Shown here: positions 41,622-50,690 of the stretch, one piece after another
How the letters are laid out: each line of letters starts with the position of its first letter
Numbering within the stretch: position 1 is the first letter of the stretch
Source: an uncultured Muribaculaceae bacterium
GTDB taxonomy: Bacteria > Bacteroidota > Bacteroidia > Bacteroidales > Muribaculaceae
Direction: 5' to 3'
Assembly (NCBI GenBank): GCA_910579845.1
Contig: CAJTWL010000001.1
Span: forward strand, 1 to 64,000
Length of the DNA: 64,000 bases
Made by a program: the position numbers and the translations under genes
Notes under the pieces: generated by a model
What the model saw: only the letters and a program-made list of their open reading frames with translations
The model's database searches: none
Told to the model about the DNA's origin: nothing

Positions 41622-43367
41622 ATGAAACTTACTTTTCGTAAAGGCTGGATTCTTCTATTAGTTTCTTGCTTGGTCTTTACAACCTTACAATCTTGCGGTG
41701 GTGACGATCCGAAACCGGCTCCCGAACCAACTCCTACTCCAACACCTACACCCGGTGATGAAGATCAGAAAGATGTCTCTCTTGATGTGCCGGATAAAGC
41801 CGGTTATAATATCAAAGGCGTTGTTTATTGTGGCACCAAAGCGGTCAAAGATGCGGTAGTCAGTGACGGTGACATAGTTGCAAAAACCGATGAGGATGGT
41901 CGCTACTATCTTAACAGTTCAAAACGTCATGGCAGCGTCTTTGTTTCCATACCGACAGGTTACACTGTGAAGACAAATGGCATATGGCCAAAATTCTACG
42001 GAAGAGTTTCTACGGATAAAAACGCCACAGAGCAGGTAAACTTTGAACTTCAGAAATATGACAAGACAGATTATGTCGTTATCGGCATAGCTGATATTCA
42101 TATCGCCAATGTACGTCAGACTCTACGCCAGTTTACAGACAACTATCTGCCGGATATCAACAAGACCATACTGGATTACAAGGCGGCAGGCAAAGATGTC
42201 TATATTTTGACAATGGGAGACCAGAGCCATGATCTTTACTGGTACGATCAAGGCGGTGTCGACATCGACGGCACAAAAAACTATTTCAACAAATTCAAGG
42301 CAGACATGTTCTTCAGCACGATGGGCAATCATGACAATGACCCGTATTATGCAGATGATTTCCTTGCAGAAACCCGTTTCCGCGCCACATATGGTCCGAC
42401 ACATTATTCATTCAATATTGCCGGAACACATTACATTACACTTGATGACATAGTGTACACAAATGCAGGAGGTTCTCAAGGCAAATTGGGAGACCGGGAA
42501 TATGAACAACGTGTCACAGCCGAACAGATGACATGGTTGAAAAATGACTTGAAGACAGTTGACAAAAAGACTCCCGTTGTTATCTGCATGCATGCTCCTC
42601 TATGGAAAACAGCTCTGCTAAAAGGCGGGACAACCCCGTCATTACGTACTCATATTGCAAATAATGCAGAAGTACTTGCGGCACTGTCAGGCTACAGGGT
42701 AACATTCCTTACAGGTCACGCACATGTAAACACAAGCAACCGCAGCGGAAGCGTGGTAGAGTATAATATCGGTTCCGGAGCAGGAAGACTCTGGGAATCA
42801 GGACAGGACTTCCTTGGGCAGAACCACATATGCGGAGACGGATCCGGAGGTGGCTATTTTGTCATGGAATTCAATGGAACCGGTTATAAGGCATATTATA
42901 AATCAATCGGTTTTGATAAAAATTACCAGTTCCGCACATATGACCTCAACAACTGCCATATAACGGCAGAAAAATATTGTCCAAAATCAACTGATAATCT
43001 AATTGCATCGTCTTTAGGTGATTGCGTTGCAGATTATAAAAACAAAAGAACCGACAACATAGTCCGTATAAATGTATTCGGCTTCAACGAACGCTGGTCA
43101 ATAAAGGTTACCGAGAATGGCAAGGCACTTCAGACAACACGTAAGGATGCATATGATCCATTGTGGATAATATCTGTACCTTGCAAACTGCTGAACAACC
43201 GACAGTCTGTAACCAGCGGCAAATTACCCTCCGTGACTTCTCATATTTTTGATGTTCAGGCATCATCCGCAACATCTACCCTTGAAATTGAGGTAACCGA
43301 CGAGTGGGGTAACAAATACAGGGAAACAATGACCAGACCGAAACAACTTACCTGTGACATGAAATAA
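41622..43367 (+). CDS. Surface lipoprotein metallophosphoesterase, paralogue 1
   Basis: A 581-residue lipoprotein. The start is the ATG at 41622; lipobox LQSC (Cys25) is followed by GGDDPK and a Pro/Thr linker, consistent with surface export. A small Ig/carboxypeptidase-regulatory-like MetallophosN domain (about 60-145: 'KGVVYCGTKAVKDAVVSDGD') precedes the calcineurin-like domain with D158-x-H160, G199-D200, GNHD (235-238), H324 and GHAH (365-368). A C-terminal beta domain (about 410-581) follows. These enzymes cleave phosphomonoesters or diesters; placed upstream of glpABC-glpT it probably acts on glycerophosphodiesters, but that is inference. About 60% of positions look shared with the next gene. 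Confidence 0.85.
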   Translation: MKLTFRKGWILLLVSCLVFTTLQSCGGDDPKPAPEPTPTPTPTPGDEDQKDVSLDVPDKAGYNIKGVVYCGTKAVKDAVVSDGDIVAKTDEDGRYYLNSSKRHGSVFVSIPTGYTVKTNGIWPKFYGRVSTDKNATEQVNFELQKYDKTDYVVIGIADIHIANVRQTLRQFTDNYLPDINKTILDYKAAGKDVYILTMGDQSHDLYWYDQGGVDIDGTKNYFNKFKADMFFSTMGNHDNDPYYADDFLAETRFRATYGPTHYSFNIAGTHYITLDDIVYTNAGGSQGKLGDREYEQRVTAEQMTWLKNDLKTVDKKTPVVICMHAPLWKTALLKGGTTPSLRTHIANNAEVLAALSGYRVTFLTGHAHVNTSNRSGSVVEYNIGSGAGRLWESGQDFLGQNHICGDGSGGGYFVMEFNGTGYKAYYKSIGFDKNYQFRTYDLNNCHITAEKYCPKSTDNLIASSLGDCVADYKNKRTDNIVRINVFGFNERWSIKVTENGKALQTTRKDAYDPLWIISVPCKLLNNRQSVTSGKLPSVTSHIFDVQASSATSTLEIEVTDEWGNKYRETMTRPKQLTCDMK

Positions 43368-43400
43368 TTGCGGTTAATGAAACAAAAAAATACAATAACA

Positions 43401-45230
43401 ATGAAGTTCAAACATACAATAACAATAATATTGAGTATCGTTGTTGTTTTTGGAATTAATTCCCAGAAACACCATGGTTATTATTTTGTTCCGACCCTTG
43501 AGGATATCGAAGCATTCAATAATAATAAAAGCGGTGCTCCACGTACATTGAATTGCTGGGTTACTCCAATGCTTAAAATGCCGATGGAAATCCAGGATCT
43601 TGAACCGACTGAAGCATCTATAGGCAACAAAGTATCCTTCACGGTACCTGACAAACAGGGAGCAAATATCAAAGGTGTCGTTTATTGTGGTGAAAATGCG
43701 ATTGCAGGAGCAGTCGTAAGTGACGGAACGGAAGTCGCCATTACAGACGCAGACGGCAGGTACTATCTGAAAAGCACCAAATTGAATCAGAATGTTTTCA
43801 TATCGGTTCCATCGGGATATTCGGTAAAAAACGATGGAATATGGCCACGGTTCTACTCACGGATAAACAGATCCGTAGCACAGATAGACCAAGTGAATTT
43901 TGAGCTTGTGGAAAACAAAAAGAACGACTATGTAGTAATCGGCATGGCAGATATCCACATTGCAGATGTCAGGGAAATGATCCGTCAGTATCGGGATAAC
44001 TTTCTGCCGGACATAAACAAGACAATTGCGGGCTATGTGAATGAGGGAAAAGATGTATACGTTATGGCATTGGGAGACCAGAGCCACGATTTATACTGGT
44101 ACGATGCGGGAGGCATAGATCTTGAAGGATCAAAAGATTATTTGAACAGGATCAATTGCACTTCAATGTTCACGACAATGGGTAATCACGATAATGACCC
44201 ATATGTGTCGGATGATTTCAGGGCGGAAGACAGATACAGGGCATCCTTTGGTCCCACACACTACTCATACAATATTGCAGGAACACATTATATAATGCTT
44301 GACAATATGGTCTATGTAAACGAAGGTGGAAAAATAGGCACACTCGGTGACCGGTCATGTAAAGCCAAAGTAACAGAAGACCAATTATCATGGCTAAAAA
44401 AAGACCTTGCGACCGTTGATTCTCAGACACCTGTCGTGTTGGGCATGCATGCTCCAATGTGGAAAAAAGCGATGTTGCCATCCGGTTCACAGACGCCCGA
44501 GTTAAAAGAAAGTCTGTCAAACTTTCAAGAGTTGATGTCCTGTATAGAAGGTTATTCTGTAACCATACTGTCAGGACACGCACACATGAACTCAAGCAGC
44601 AGGAATGGAGATATTGTAGAATACAATATTGGTTCCGCAGCAGGCAGACTCTGGGAGTCAGGACAGAATTACCTTGCAGGAAACCATATTTGCGGTGACG
44701 GATCTGGTGGCGGATATATGGTTATGGAGAAAAAGGGCACGGATTACAGCATGTACTACAAATGCGTTAATTTTGACAAATCATACCAATTCCGCGCTTA
44801 TGATCTAAATAATTGTCATATCACCGCCGCAAAATACTGTCCCCAAAGCACTGAAGCCTTGCTGAAATCATCAATCGGTGCTAAATTCCTGAATGGATAC
44901 GATACCGAACGCACAGACAACGTCGTGCGTATCAATGTATTCTGTTTTAATGAGAAATGGAAGATCAAAGTTACAGAGAACGGGAAATCTTTGCCGGTTA
45001 CCAGAGTGAACGCGTACGATCCTTTGTGGACAATATCTGTTCCATGTCTGATGCTTAATAACAGGCAGACACCAACAAGCGGTAAGATGCCATCAGAGAC
45101 ATCCCATATGTTTGATGTTCAGGCAAGTTCCCCTACATCTACACTCGAAATTGAGGTGACTGATGAATGGGGTAAGGTCTATAAACAGACTATGACAAGA
45201 CCCAAAGAACTAAAAATCGATATGTACTAA
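43401..45230 (+). CDS. Exported metallophosphoesterase, paralogue 2, with HHGY/TLNCW/MPME module
   Basis: A 609-residue exported protein starting at the ATG at 43401; an upstream in-frame codon at 43368 would only lengthen the signal. The signal ends near 'GINS', then Q22-K-H-H-G-Y. In place of the lipobox it has an extra module, 'HHGYYFVPTLEDIEAF', 'SGAPRTLNCWVTP' and 'MPME' (residues 24-63), shared with the next gene's product. The MetallophosN domain (about 88-170), catalytic domain (D184-x-H186, GDQSHD, GNHD, 'VLGMHAPMW', 'ILSGHAHMN') and C-terminal domain follow, as in paralogue 1. Tandem duplication with a changed surface anchor suggests two locations or substrates. Confidence 0.85.
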   Translation: MKFKHTITIILSIVVVFGINSQKHHGYYFVPTLEDIEAFNNNKSGAPRTLNCWVTPMLKMPMEIQDLEPTEASIGNKVSFTVPDKQGANIKGVVYCGENAIAGAVVSDGTEVAITDADGRYYLKSTKLNQNVFISVPSGYSVKNDGIWPRFYSRINRSVAQIDQVNFELVENKKNDYVVIGMADIHIADVREMIRQYRDNFLPDINKTIAGYVNEGKDVYVMALGDQSHDLYWYDAGGIDLEGSKDYLNRINCTSMFTTMGNHDNDPYVSDDFRAEDRYRASFGPTHYSYNIAGTHYIMLDNMVYVNEGGKIGTLGDRSCKAKVTEDQLSWLKKDLATVDSQTPVVLGMHAPMWKKAMLPSGSQTPELKESLSNFQELMSCIEGYSVTILSGHAHMNSSSRNGDIVEYNIGSAAGRLWESGQNYLAGNHICGDGSGGGYMVMEKKGTDYSMYYKCVNFDKSYQFRAYDLNNCHITAAKYCPQSTEALLKSSIGAKFLNGYDTERTDNVVRINVFCFNEKWKIKVTENGKSLPVTRVNAYDPLWTISVPCLMLNNRQTPTSGKMPSETSHMFDVQASSPTSTLEIEVTDEWGKVYKQTMTRPKELKIDMY

Positions 45231-45262
45231 ACAATTTTATTTATATTTAAAATCTAATAATT

Positions 45263-46324
45263 ATGAATTTTAAATCTTTACTTATTTTTGCAGCGTGCGG
45301 AACAATGTTGACCGCAACAGCGCAGTCTCATCACGGTTATTTCATGAAACCGTCAATGAATGCGATTCAACCGTACCTTGATAATGTCAGCGGAGACATC
45401 ACTCTCAACTGCTGGGCTACACCTAAACTTGTTATGCCGATGGAGAAACCTGACAAAACAGTTGAAAGCAGTAACATCTATCACAATAACTCAGCCGACA
45501 TGATTGTAAGACCTTCAACCATGAATGATGCAAAAAAAGGATATTATTCTAAGTTGGACGGGACATCTGTTTCTCCGTCAGTTACGGCTGATAATTTTAA
45601 AAACGGCTATCTTGAAGTTACGGTTCCCGACAAGAAGGATTATCCCAGAACCGAAGCCAGTACACCAAATTGGCAGCCAATGCCGGCTGAAAATAATGTT
45701 ATGAATTTCCATATTTGTTTAGGCAGCGAGCCATATCGTATTAATGACCCTAAAAATACATTGAGTGCAACTGGAGATGAAGCACAGCTACATGGTTGTA
45801 CGGGTGTTTATGTGGGCATTAAAGCCCCTGCAGGATGTACAGTTAAAGCGTATCTAAACTGTTCAAGTATGAGCGAATCAAAGTATGGAGAAGATACAAG
45901 TGGAACAACATGGAATAAAAATTTTTATGGAACTGTTTCCACAGCTGCATTTGATTTTGCAGATGTTTGTGATGGGAATTACAAAGAGATGACATCGGGT
46001 GCGCCATATAATTGTCTTGCCGCCATGAACTTTTCCAATACCAAATATCCTACAGGATATTGTGTAAAATTTCTTGACATTGCCGTATATGGTGTAAAAC
46101 CGGGTGATGTTATCGGCTTTGGCGGTATCCAGACTCTTCACGACGGCTGGACTCCCAAACCATTCCTAAACACATCAGGTGTAAACGATATCTATGTTGA
46201 CAATTCAGATGCACCTGTAGAGATCTACAATCTCAACGGTGTCCGCGTAAACAATGAGAATCTTGCTCCGGGCGTATATGTAAAACGTCAGGGTACAGAA
46301 ACTTCCAAATTTATTGTAAAATAA
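45263..46324 (+). CDS. Secreted HHGY-module protein with C-terminal sorting-like tail
   Basis: A 353-residue secreted protein. The signal peptide ends 'TATA', with mature Q21-S-H-H-G-Y. The N-terminal module 'HHGYFMKPSMNAIQPYLD', 'SGDITLNCWATP', 'MPME' (residues 23-61) matches the metallophosphoesterase just upstream. The rest is beta-rich, with 'FLDIAVYGVKPGDV' and 'QTLHDGWTPKPF' like the protein at 3064-4116. The tail 'PVEIYNLNGVRV...APGVYVKRQGTETSKFIVK' resembles a type IX-like sorting domain. It has no catalytic motif, so a binding or scaffold role with the phosphoesterases is plausible. Its 32-nt spacing implies co-transcription. Function unknown. Confidence 0.75.
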   Translation: MNFKSLLIFAACGTMLTATAQSHHGYFMKPSMNAIQPYLDNVSGDITLNCWATPKLVMPMEKPDKTVESSNIYHNNSADMIVRPSTMNDAKKGYYSKLDGTSVSPSVTADNFKNGYLEVTVPDKKDYPRTEASTPNWQPMPAENNVMNFHICLGSEPYRINDPKNTLSATGDEAQLHGCTGVYVGIKAPAGCTVKAYLNCSSMSESKYGEDTSGTTWNKNFYGTVSTAAFDFADVCDGNYKEMTSGAPYNCLAAMNFSNTKYPTGYCVKFLDIAVYGVKPGDVIGFGGIQTLHDGWTPKPFLNTSGVNDIYVDNSDAPVEIYNLNGVRVNNENLAPGVYVKRQGTETSKFIVK

Positions 46325-46333
46325 TAAACAATC

Positions 46334-46380
46334 AGACAAGTCTTTAGTATCTTTGAATCGAAGATACTAAAGACTTGTCT
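46334..46380. terminator. Perfect 20-bp hairpin before glpA
   Basis: Two 20-nt arms (46334-46353, 46361-46380) are perfectly complementary around a 7-nt loop, 9 nt after the previous stop. No T tract follows, so read-through into glpA is possible. TATCTTTG (46348-46355) inside it fits a -7 box but has no -33 partner. The next 65 nt (46385-46450) are strikingly pyrimidine-rich. Confidence 0.65.
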
Positions 46381-46476
46381 ATACAATTATCTCTCCCTAT
46401 CCTGCTCTCCTACGATATTTACTTTTACTTTTCTCCTCTCATCCATAACGGAATAACAGAATAGACAAAACCTATA

Positions 46477-48144
46477 ATGAACAAAGACTTTCAAAAAAAC
46501 ACTTATGACGTAATTGTGATAGGTGGTGGAGCTACCGGTGCCGGCACGGCACGTGACTGCGCGAAACGCGGTTTGAAGGTACTGCTCATCGAACGCCTTG
46601 ACTTCACAGCCGGAGCTACCGGTAGAAATCACGGATTATTGCACAGTGGGGCACGATATGCCGTAACGGATCACGAGTCTGCCACTGAGTGTATAAAAGA
46701 GAATATGACATTACGCAAAATCGCTGCTCATTGCGTAGAGGAGACCGGCGGTCTGTTTGTTACTCTTCCGGATGACGATCTTGATTATCAAAAAACATTT
46801 ATTGAATCCTGTCTGTCCGCAGGAATCGAAGCAAAACAACTTGATCCCAAGGATGTAATCCGCATGGAACCGGCTGTCAATCCTGATATTATAGGAGCAG
46901 TATCCGTTCCGGACGGAGCAGTCGATCCTTTCAGGCTTACTACCGCAAACGTTCTCGATGCCCGCCTGCATGGAGCTGACGTGCTGACTTATACAGAGGT
47001 CGTGGAACTTTTACAGGAGAACGGAAGAATAACCGGTGTCAAAGTGCGCAGCAATATAAACGGTGAAGAGATGGAGCTCCACAGCCGCATAGTAGTGAAC
47101 GCGGGTGGAATCTGGAGTCATGGAATAGCACGGAAAGCCGGCATAACAATCAATATGTTCCCGGCAAAAGGCGCGCTTCTTATATTCGGGCACCGTGTCA
47201 ACAACATGGTAATCAACCGTTGCCGCAAACCCGCCGATGCCGATATTCTCGTTCCGGGAGATACAATCTCGCTTATCGGAACAACATCAAGCCGTGTACC
47301 GTACGACCAGGTCGACAATATGGAGGTTACACAGGAGGAAGTGGATATTCTGCTTAACCAAGGATGCCAGCTTGTTCCATCATTGTCATGGACCCGTATT
47401 CTACGGGCATATGCAGGCGTACGTCCCCTTATTGCCGATGACTCTGATCCGTCAGGACGCAAAATCAGCCGTGGTATAGTTTGTCTCGACCATGCGGCAA
47501 GAGATGGCGCAGAAGGATTTATTACAATATCAGGCGGTAAACTTATGACATATCGTCTTATGGCAGAGACAGCGGCTGACATGGTCTGCCGTAAATTAGG
47601 AGTTGACGCCAAATGTACCACCCATATCGATCCGCTTCCCGGTTCGGAACCAACGAATGAGATCGAGAAATCGGGTAAAAAACATATTATATCAATGAGC
47701 ACCGGGCAATTGGCTGCCCAGGAACGTCACGGTTCCCTCTCTTCCAATATCAAATATGGATCTGAAATGGATGATTCTCTCGTTTGCGAATGCGAGCAAG
47801 TATCCGTAGGAGAGATCAAATATGCAATGGATGCCCTGCACGTCAACAATCTGGTTAACCTTCGCAGACGTACACGTATGGGCATGGGAACATGCCAGGC
47901 CGGCATATGCGCCTCCCGTGCCGCCGCGATATTGGGAACAAAATATGGCAATGACCGGGCTCTTACGGATCTGCGTTCATTCCTGCAGGAAAGATGGAAA
48001 GGTATCAGACCCGTGGCTTGGGGCAGATCATTGGCAGAATCCTATTTCACATCATGGATTTATAAAGGTGTATGCGGAATGAAGGATTACAATGTAGAAA
48101 CAGGTAATAAAACAAATGACAAAACCGCAAATAAAGAAGCATAA
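46477..48144 (+). CDS. glpA: Anaerobic glycerol-3-phosphate dehydrogenase subunit A
   Basis: A 555-residue flavoprotein that oxidises glycerol 3-phosphate to dihydroxyacetone phosphate and passes electrons to menaquinone through GlpB/GlpC. The N-terminal FAD motif 'DVIVIGGGATGAGTARDCAKRG' (about residue 11), 'TAGATGRNHGLLHSGARY' and 'ITISGGKLMTYRLMAETAADM' define the GlpD/GlpA domain. The C-terminal [2Fe-2S] BFD-like domain has 'VCECEQVS' and 'GMGTCQAGICASR', which separates GlpA from aerobic GlpD. Length is normal (E. coli 542). Its stop overlaps the glpB start by one base. No glycerol kinase is nearby. Confidence 0.95.
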   Translation: MNKDFQKNTYDVIVIGGGATGAGTARDCAKRGLKVLLIERLDFTAGATGRNHGLLHSGARYAVTDHESATECIKENMTLRKIAAHCVEETGGLFVTLPDDDLDYQKTFIESCLSAGIEAKQLDPKDVIRMEPAVNPDIIGAVSVPDGAVDPFRLTTANVLDARLHGADVLTYTEVVELLQENGRITGVKVRSNINGEEMELHSRIVVNAGGIWSHGIARKAGITINMFPAKGALLIFGHRVNNMVINRCRKPADADILVPGDTISLIGTTSSRVPYDQVDNMEVTQEEVDILLNQGCQLVPSLSWTRILRAYAGVRPLIADDSDPSGRKISRGIVCLDHAARDGAEGFITISGGKLMTYRLMAETAADMVCRKLGVDAKCTTHIDPLPGSEPTNEIEKSGKKHIISMSTGQLAAQERHGSLSSNIKYGSEMDDSLVCECEQVSVGEIKYAMDALHVNNLVNLRRRTRMGMGTCQAGICASRAAAILGTKYGNDRALTDLRSFLQERWKGIRPVAWGRSLAESYFTSWIYKGVCGMKDYNVETGNKTNDKTANKEA

Positions 48145-49379
48145 TGAAATTTGATTATATAGTCATAGGCGGAGGACTTTGCGGTTTGACCGCCGGAATC
48201 CGTCTGGCAACTAAAAATAAGAAAGTTGCAATCGTATCAGCCGGACAGAGCGCACTACATTTCAGTTCCGGTTCTTTAGGACTTTTGGGATACAATAATG
48301 GAGAATTGGTATTGAATCCGATTGAAAACTCGGCAAATTTGCCTTCAGATCATCCCTACACCCTTATTGGTCCGGAGATGAAACAGCTTGCAAATGAAGC
48401 AAAAGCATTGTTGGAAAATGCCGGTATCAGACTTAACGGAGATACGGCAAAAAACCATTTCACTCTCACACCCTTCGGAGAGATCCGTCCATCGTGGCTC
48501 ACACTGAATGAATTCCCGGCATTTGAGAATGCGGACGAAATACCCTATAAGAAAGTCCTTGCTATAGGTTTAAAAGGATTTCTTGAAAGCTATCCTTCAT
48601 TCCTTGCCGAGAATCTTGGCAAAGCCGGCATATGCGTGAGAGTAGAGACAATAGATCTTGAACGTATAGCCACACTACGCAAATCGAAATATGACATGCG
48701 TACAATTACGGTTGCCAAGCACATTGATAATGCGACAATTGAAGAGCTCGCCAATAAAATAAATTCAATTGCAACAGACGGAGAAACAGTACTGATTCCG
48801 GCTCTTGTGGGTCTGAAAGATCCCAAACAAATAGAGAAACTCAGAGAACTTGTAAAGAATGATCTCTACTGCATACCCACTCTTCCTGTTTCTGTAGGTG
48901 GAGTAAGGACACAGACACTTCTGGAGCAGTATTTTGAATCTCTCGGAGGCACATTCTTTCTTGGCGATCGCGTAAATAAAGGCTACATCGAGGATGGCAA
49001 GGTAAAGCATGTGACTACAACCAATTTAGGTGACGATTACCTGGAGGCTGACGCTTATATTCTTGCCACCGGCTCATATCTTTGCGAGGGACTCATCTCG
49101 AATCCCAACGGTTTCCAGGAGCCTGTTTTCGGACTGACAGTCAAAACTCCGGAGAATAGAGATGAATGGTATTCCGAAAGCTTCTTTTCACCCCAGCCTT
49201 ACATGTCATTCGGAGTTGAGGTCGACAAAGATTTTCATCCAATCAAAGATGGCAGACCTGTCATGAATCTATATGCGGCAGGATCCATACTGGCACACTG
49301 CAATTCACTTGAAGAGGATTCCGGAGCCGGATGCGCAATGCTTACCGCGTTGCACGCATCCGACCTTGCAACAAAATAA
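48144..49379 (+). CDS. glpB: Anaerobic glycerol-3-phosphate dehydrogenase subunit B
   Basis: A 411-residue FAD/FMN subunit of the GlpABC complex. The N-terminal 'DYIVIGGGLCGLTAGIRLATKNKKVAIVSAGQSALHFSSGSLGLLGY' region (residues 3-50) is characteristic of GlpB, and the C-terminal 'NLYAAGSILAHCNSLEEDSGAGCAMLTALHAS' closes the flavin fold. It anchors GlpA to the membrane-associated GlpC. Translation is coupled to glpA (ATG overlaps TAA). Confidence 0.94.
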   Translation: MKFDYIVIGGGLCGLTAGIRLATKNKKVAIVSAGQSALHFSSGSLGLLGYNNGELVLNPIENSANLPSDHPYTLIGPEMKQLANEAKALLENAGIRLNGDTAKNHFTLTPFGEIRPSWLTLNEFPAFENADEIPYKKVLAIGLKGFLESYPSFLAENLGKAGICVRVETIDLERIATLRKSKYDMRTITVAKHIDNATIEELANKINSIATDGETVLIPALVGLKDPKQIEKLRELVKNDLYCIPTLPVSVGGVRTQTLLEQYFESLGGTFFLGDRVNKGYIEDGKVKHVTTTNLGDDYLEADAYILATGSYLCEGLISNPNGFQEPVFGLTVKTPENRDEWYSESFFSPQPYMSFGVEVDKDFHPIKDGRPVMNLYAAGSILAHCNSLEEDSGAGCAMLTALHASDLATK

Positions 49380-49412
49380 ATTACTGTTCCTAATACAAGA
49401 ATCTGATTTAAA

Positions 49413-50660
49413 ATGATGAAATATCAACAACAAAATATATCAGCCAACGATTTTGAGGAGTGTATCAAATGTACTATTTGTACCGCCTATTGCCCCGTTA
49501 TGGCTGTAAATCCTGATTATCCCGGTCCAAAAATGGCAGGACCTGATGGTGAGCGTTACCGTCTGAAGAGTCCTGAGTTTTATGACAAAGCATTGAAATA
49601 TTGCCTCAACTGCAAGAGATGCGAGATTTCATGTCCGTCAAACGTGAAAATAGGAGATATAATCCAAAGCGCACGTATCAAATACGATAAAAGCAAACCA
49701 AAACTCCGTGATCATATATTGGCGGAAACAGATGTGATGGGAGCCTTGGCCTCACCTTTCGCACCCATAGTCAATCCAATACTCAAGACAAAAATTGCGA
49801 AATTGGCACTTGACAATGTTCTGGGTGTAGACAGACACCGCAATTTCCCGGAATACGTTTCAAAGCGCTTTGCACCGTGGTTTAAGAAGCAGGAAGCGGA
49901 ACAGCTGAAGTATCCTAAACATATTGCATATTTTCACGGTTGCTATGTGAATAACCAGAACCCTGGAATGGGAAAGGATCTCGTGAAAATAATGAACGCC
50001 ATCGGTTACGGTGTTCTGCCGTTGGAAAAACAGAAGTGCTGTGGTGTAGCAAAAATTGCCAATAAGCTGATAGACCGCGCACAGCATGACGCTCGTATAA
50101 ACCTGAAGTCTATACGCAAAGCCGTAGACGAGGGAATGCCTGTTCTTGGCACAAGTTCCACCTGCATCTTCACAATGCGCGATGAATACCCTCATCTTCT
50201 TGGGCTCGATAATGCTGATGTTAAAAACGATATCCTTCTGGCTACCGTATTCCTTGCCCGTAAGGTCAATTCAGGAGAAATTAAACTGGTATTCAGAAAT
50301 GACTATCATAAGAAGATCTCGTATCATACTCCTTGCCACATGCAGAAACTCGGTTGGGCTACCTATTCCAAGGAACTGATGAAAATGATTCCGGGCGTCG
50401 AGTTTGTTGTCCTTCCGTCCCAATGTTGTGGAATAGCCGGAACCTATGGTTTCAAGAAAGAGAATTACAAATACTCGCAAGAAATAGGATCCGAGGTATT
50501 TGATAACATCCGCAATGCAAATCCCGATTACGTTGCCACAGATTGCGAGACATGCAAATGGCAGATAGAGATGAGCACCGGCTATACTGTGAAGAATCCG
50601 ATCGAGATACTTGCAGAGGCTCTTGACTTTGAGGAGACACGTAAAGCCAACAATCTGTAG
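49413..50660 (+). CDS. glpC: Anaerobic glycerol-3-phosphate dehydrogenase subunit C
   Basis: A 415-residue iron-sulfur subunit that carries electrons from GlpAB to the quinone pool. Two ferredoxin-type [4Fe-4S] motifs are at 'CIKCTICTAYCP' (about 17-28) and 'CLNCKRCEISCP' (about 68-79). Two CCG domains follow, 'KQKCCGVAKIANK' and 'PSQCCGIAGTYGF', with 'SSTCIFTMRDEYP' and 'CETCKWQIEMSTG' nearby. The domain order matches E. coli GlpC. It starts 33 nt after glpB and ends 30 nt before the transporter. Confidence 0.95.
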   Translation: MMKYQQQNISANDFEECIKCTICTAYCPVMAVNPDYPGPKMAGPDGERYRLKSPEFYDKALKYCLNCKRCEISCPSNVKIGDIIQSARIKYDKSKPKLRDHILAETDVMGALASPFAPIVNPILKTKIAKLALDNVLGVDRHRNFPEYVSKRFAPWFKKQEAEQLKYPKHIAYFHGCYVNNQNPGMGKDLVKIMNAIGYGVLPLEKQKCCGVAKIANKLIDRAQHDARINLKSIRKAVDEGMPVLGTSSTCIFTMRDEYPHLLGLDNADVKNDILLATVFLARKVNSGEIKLVFRNDYHKKISYHTPCHMQKLGWATYSKELMKMIPGVEFVVLPSQCCGIAGTYGFKKENYKYSQEIGSEVFDNIRNANPDYVATDCETCKWQIEMSTGYTVKNPIEILAEALDFEETRKANNL

Positions 50661-50690
50661 AACCATGAATAAACTAATCTAACCTAACAA

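Noticed and set aside
47118..47702. 194-aa open frame on - opposite glpA
   Set aside because: Inside glpA on the other strand; no motif or start signal.
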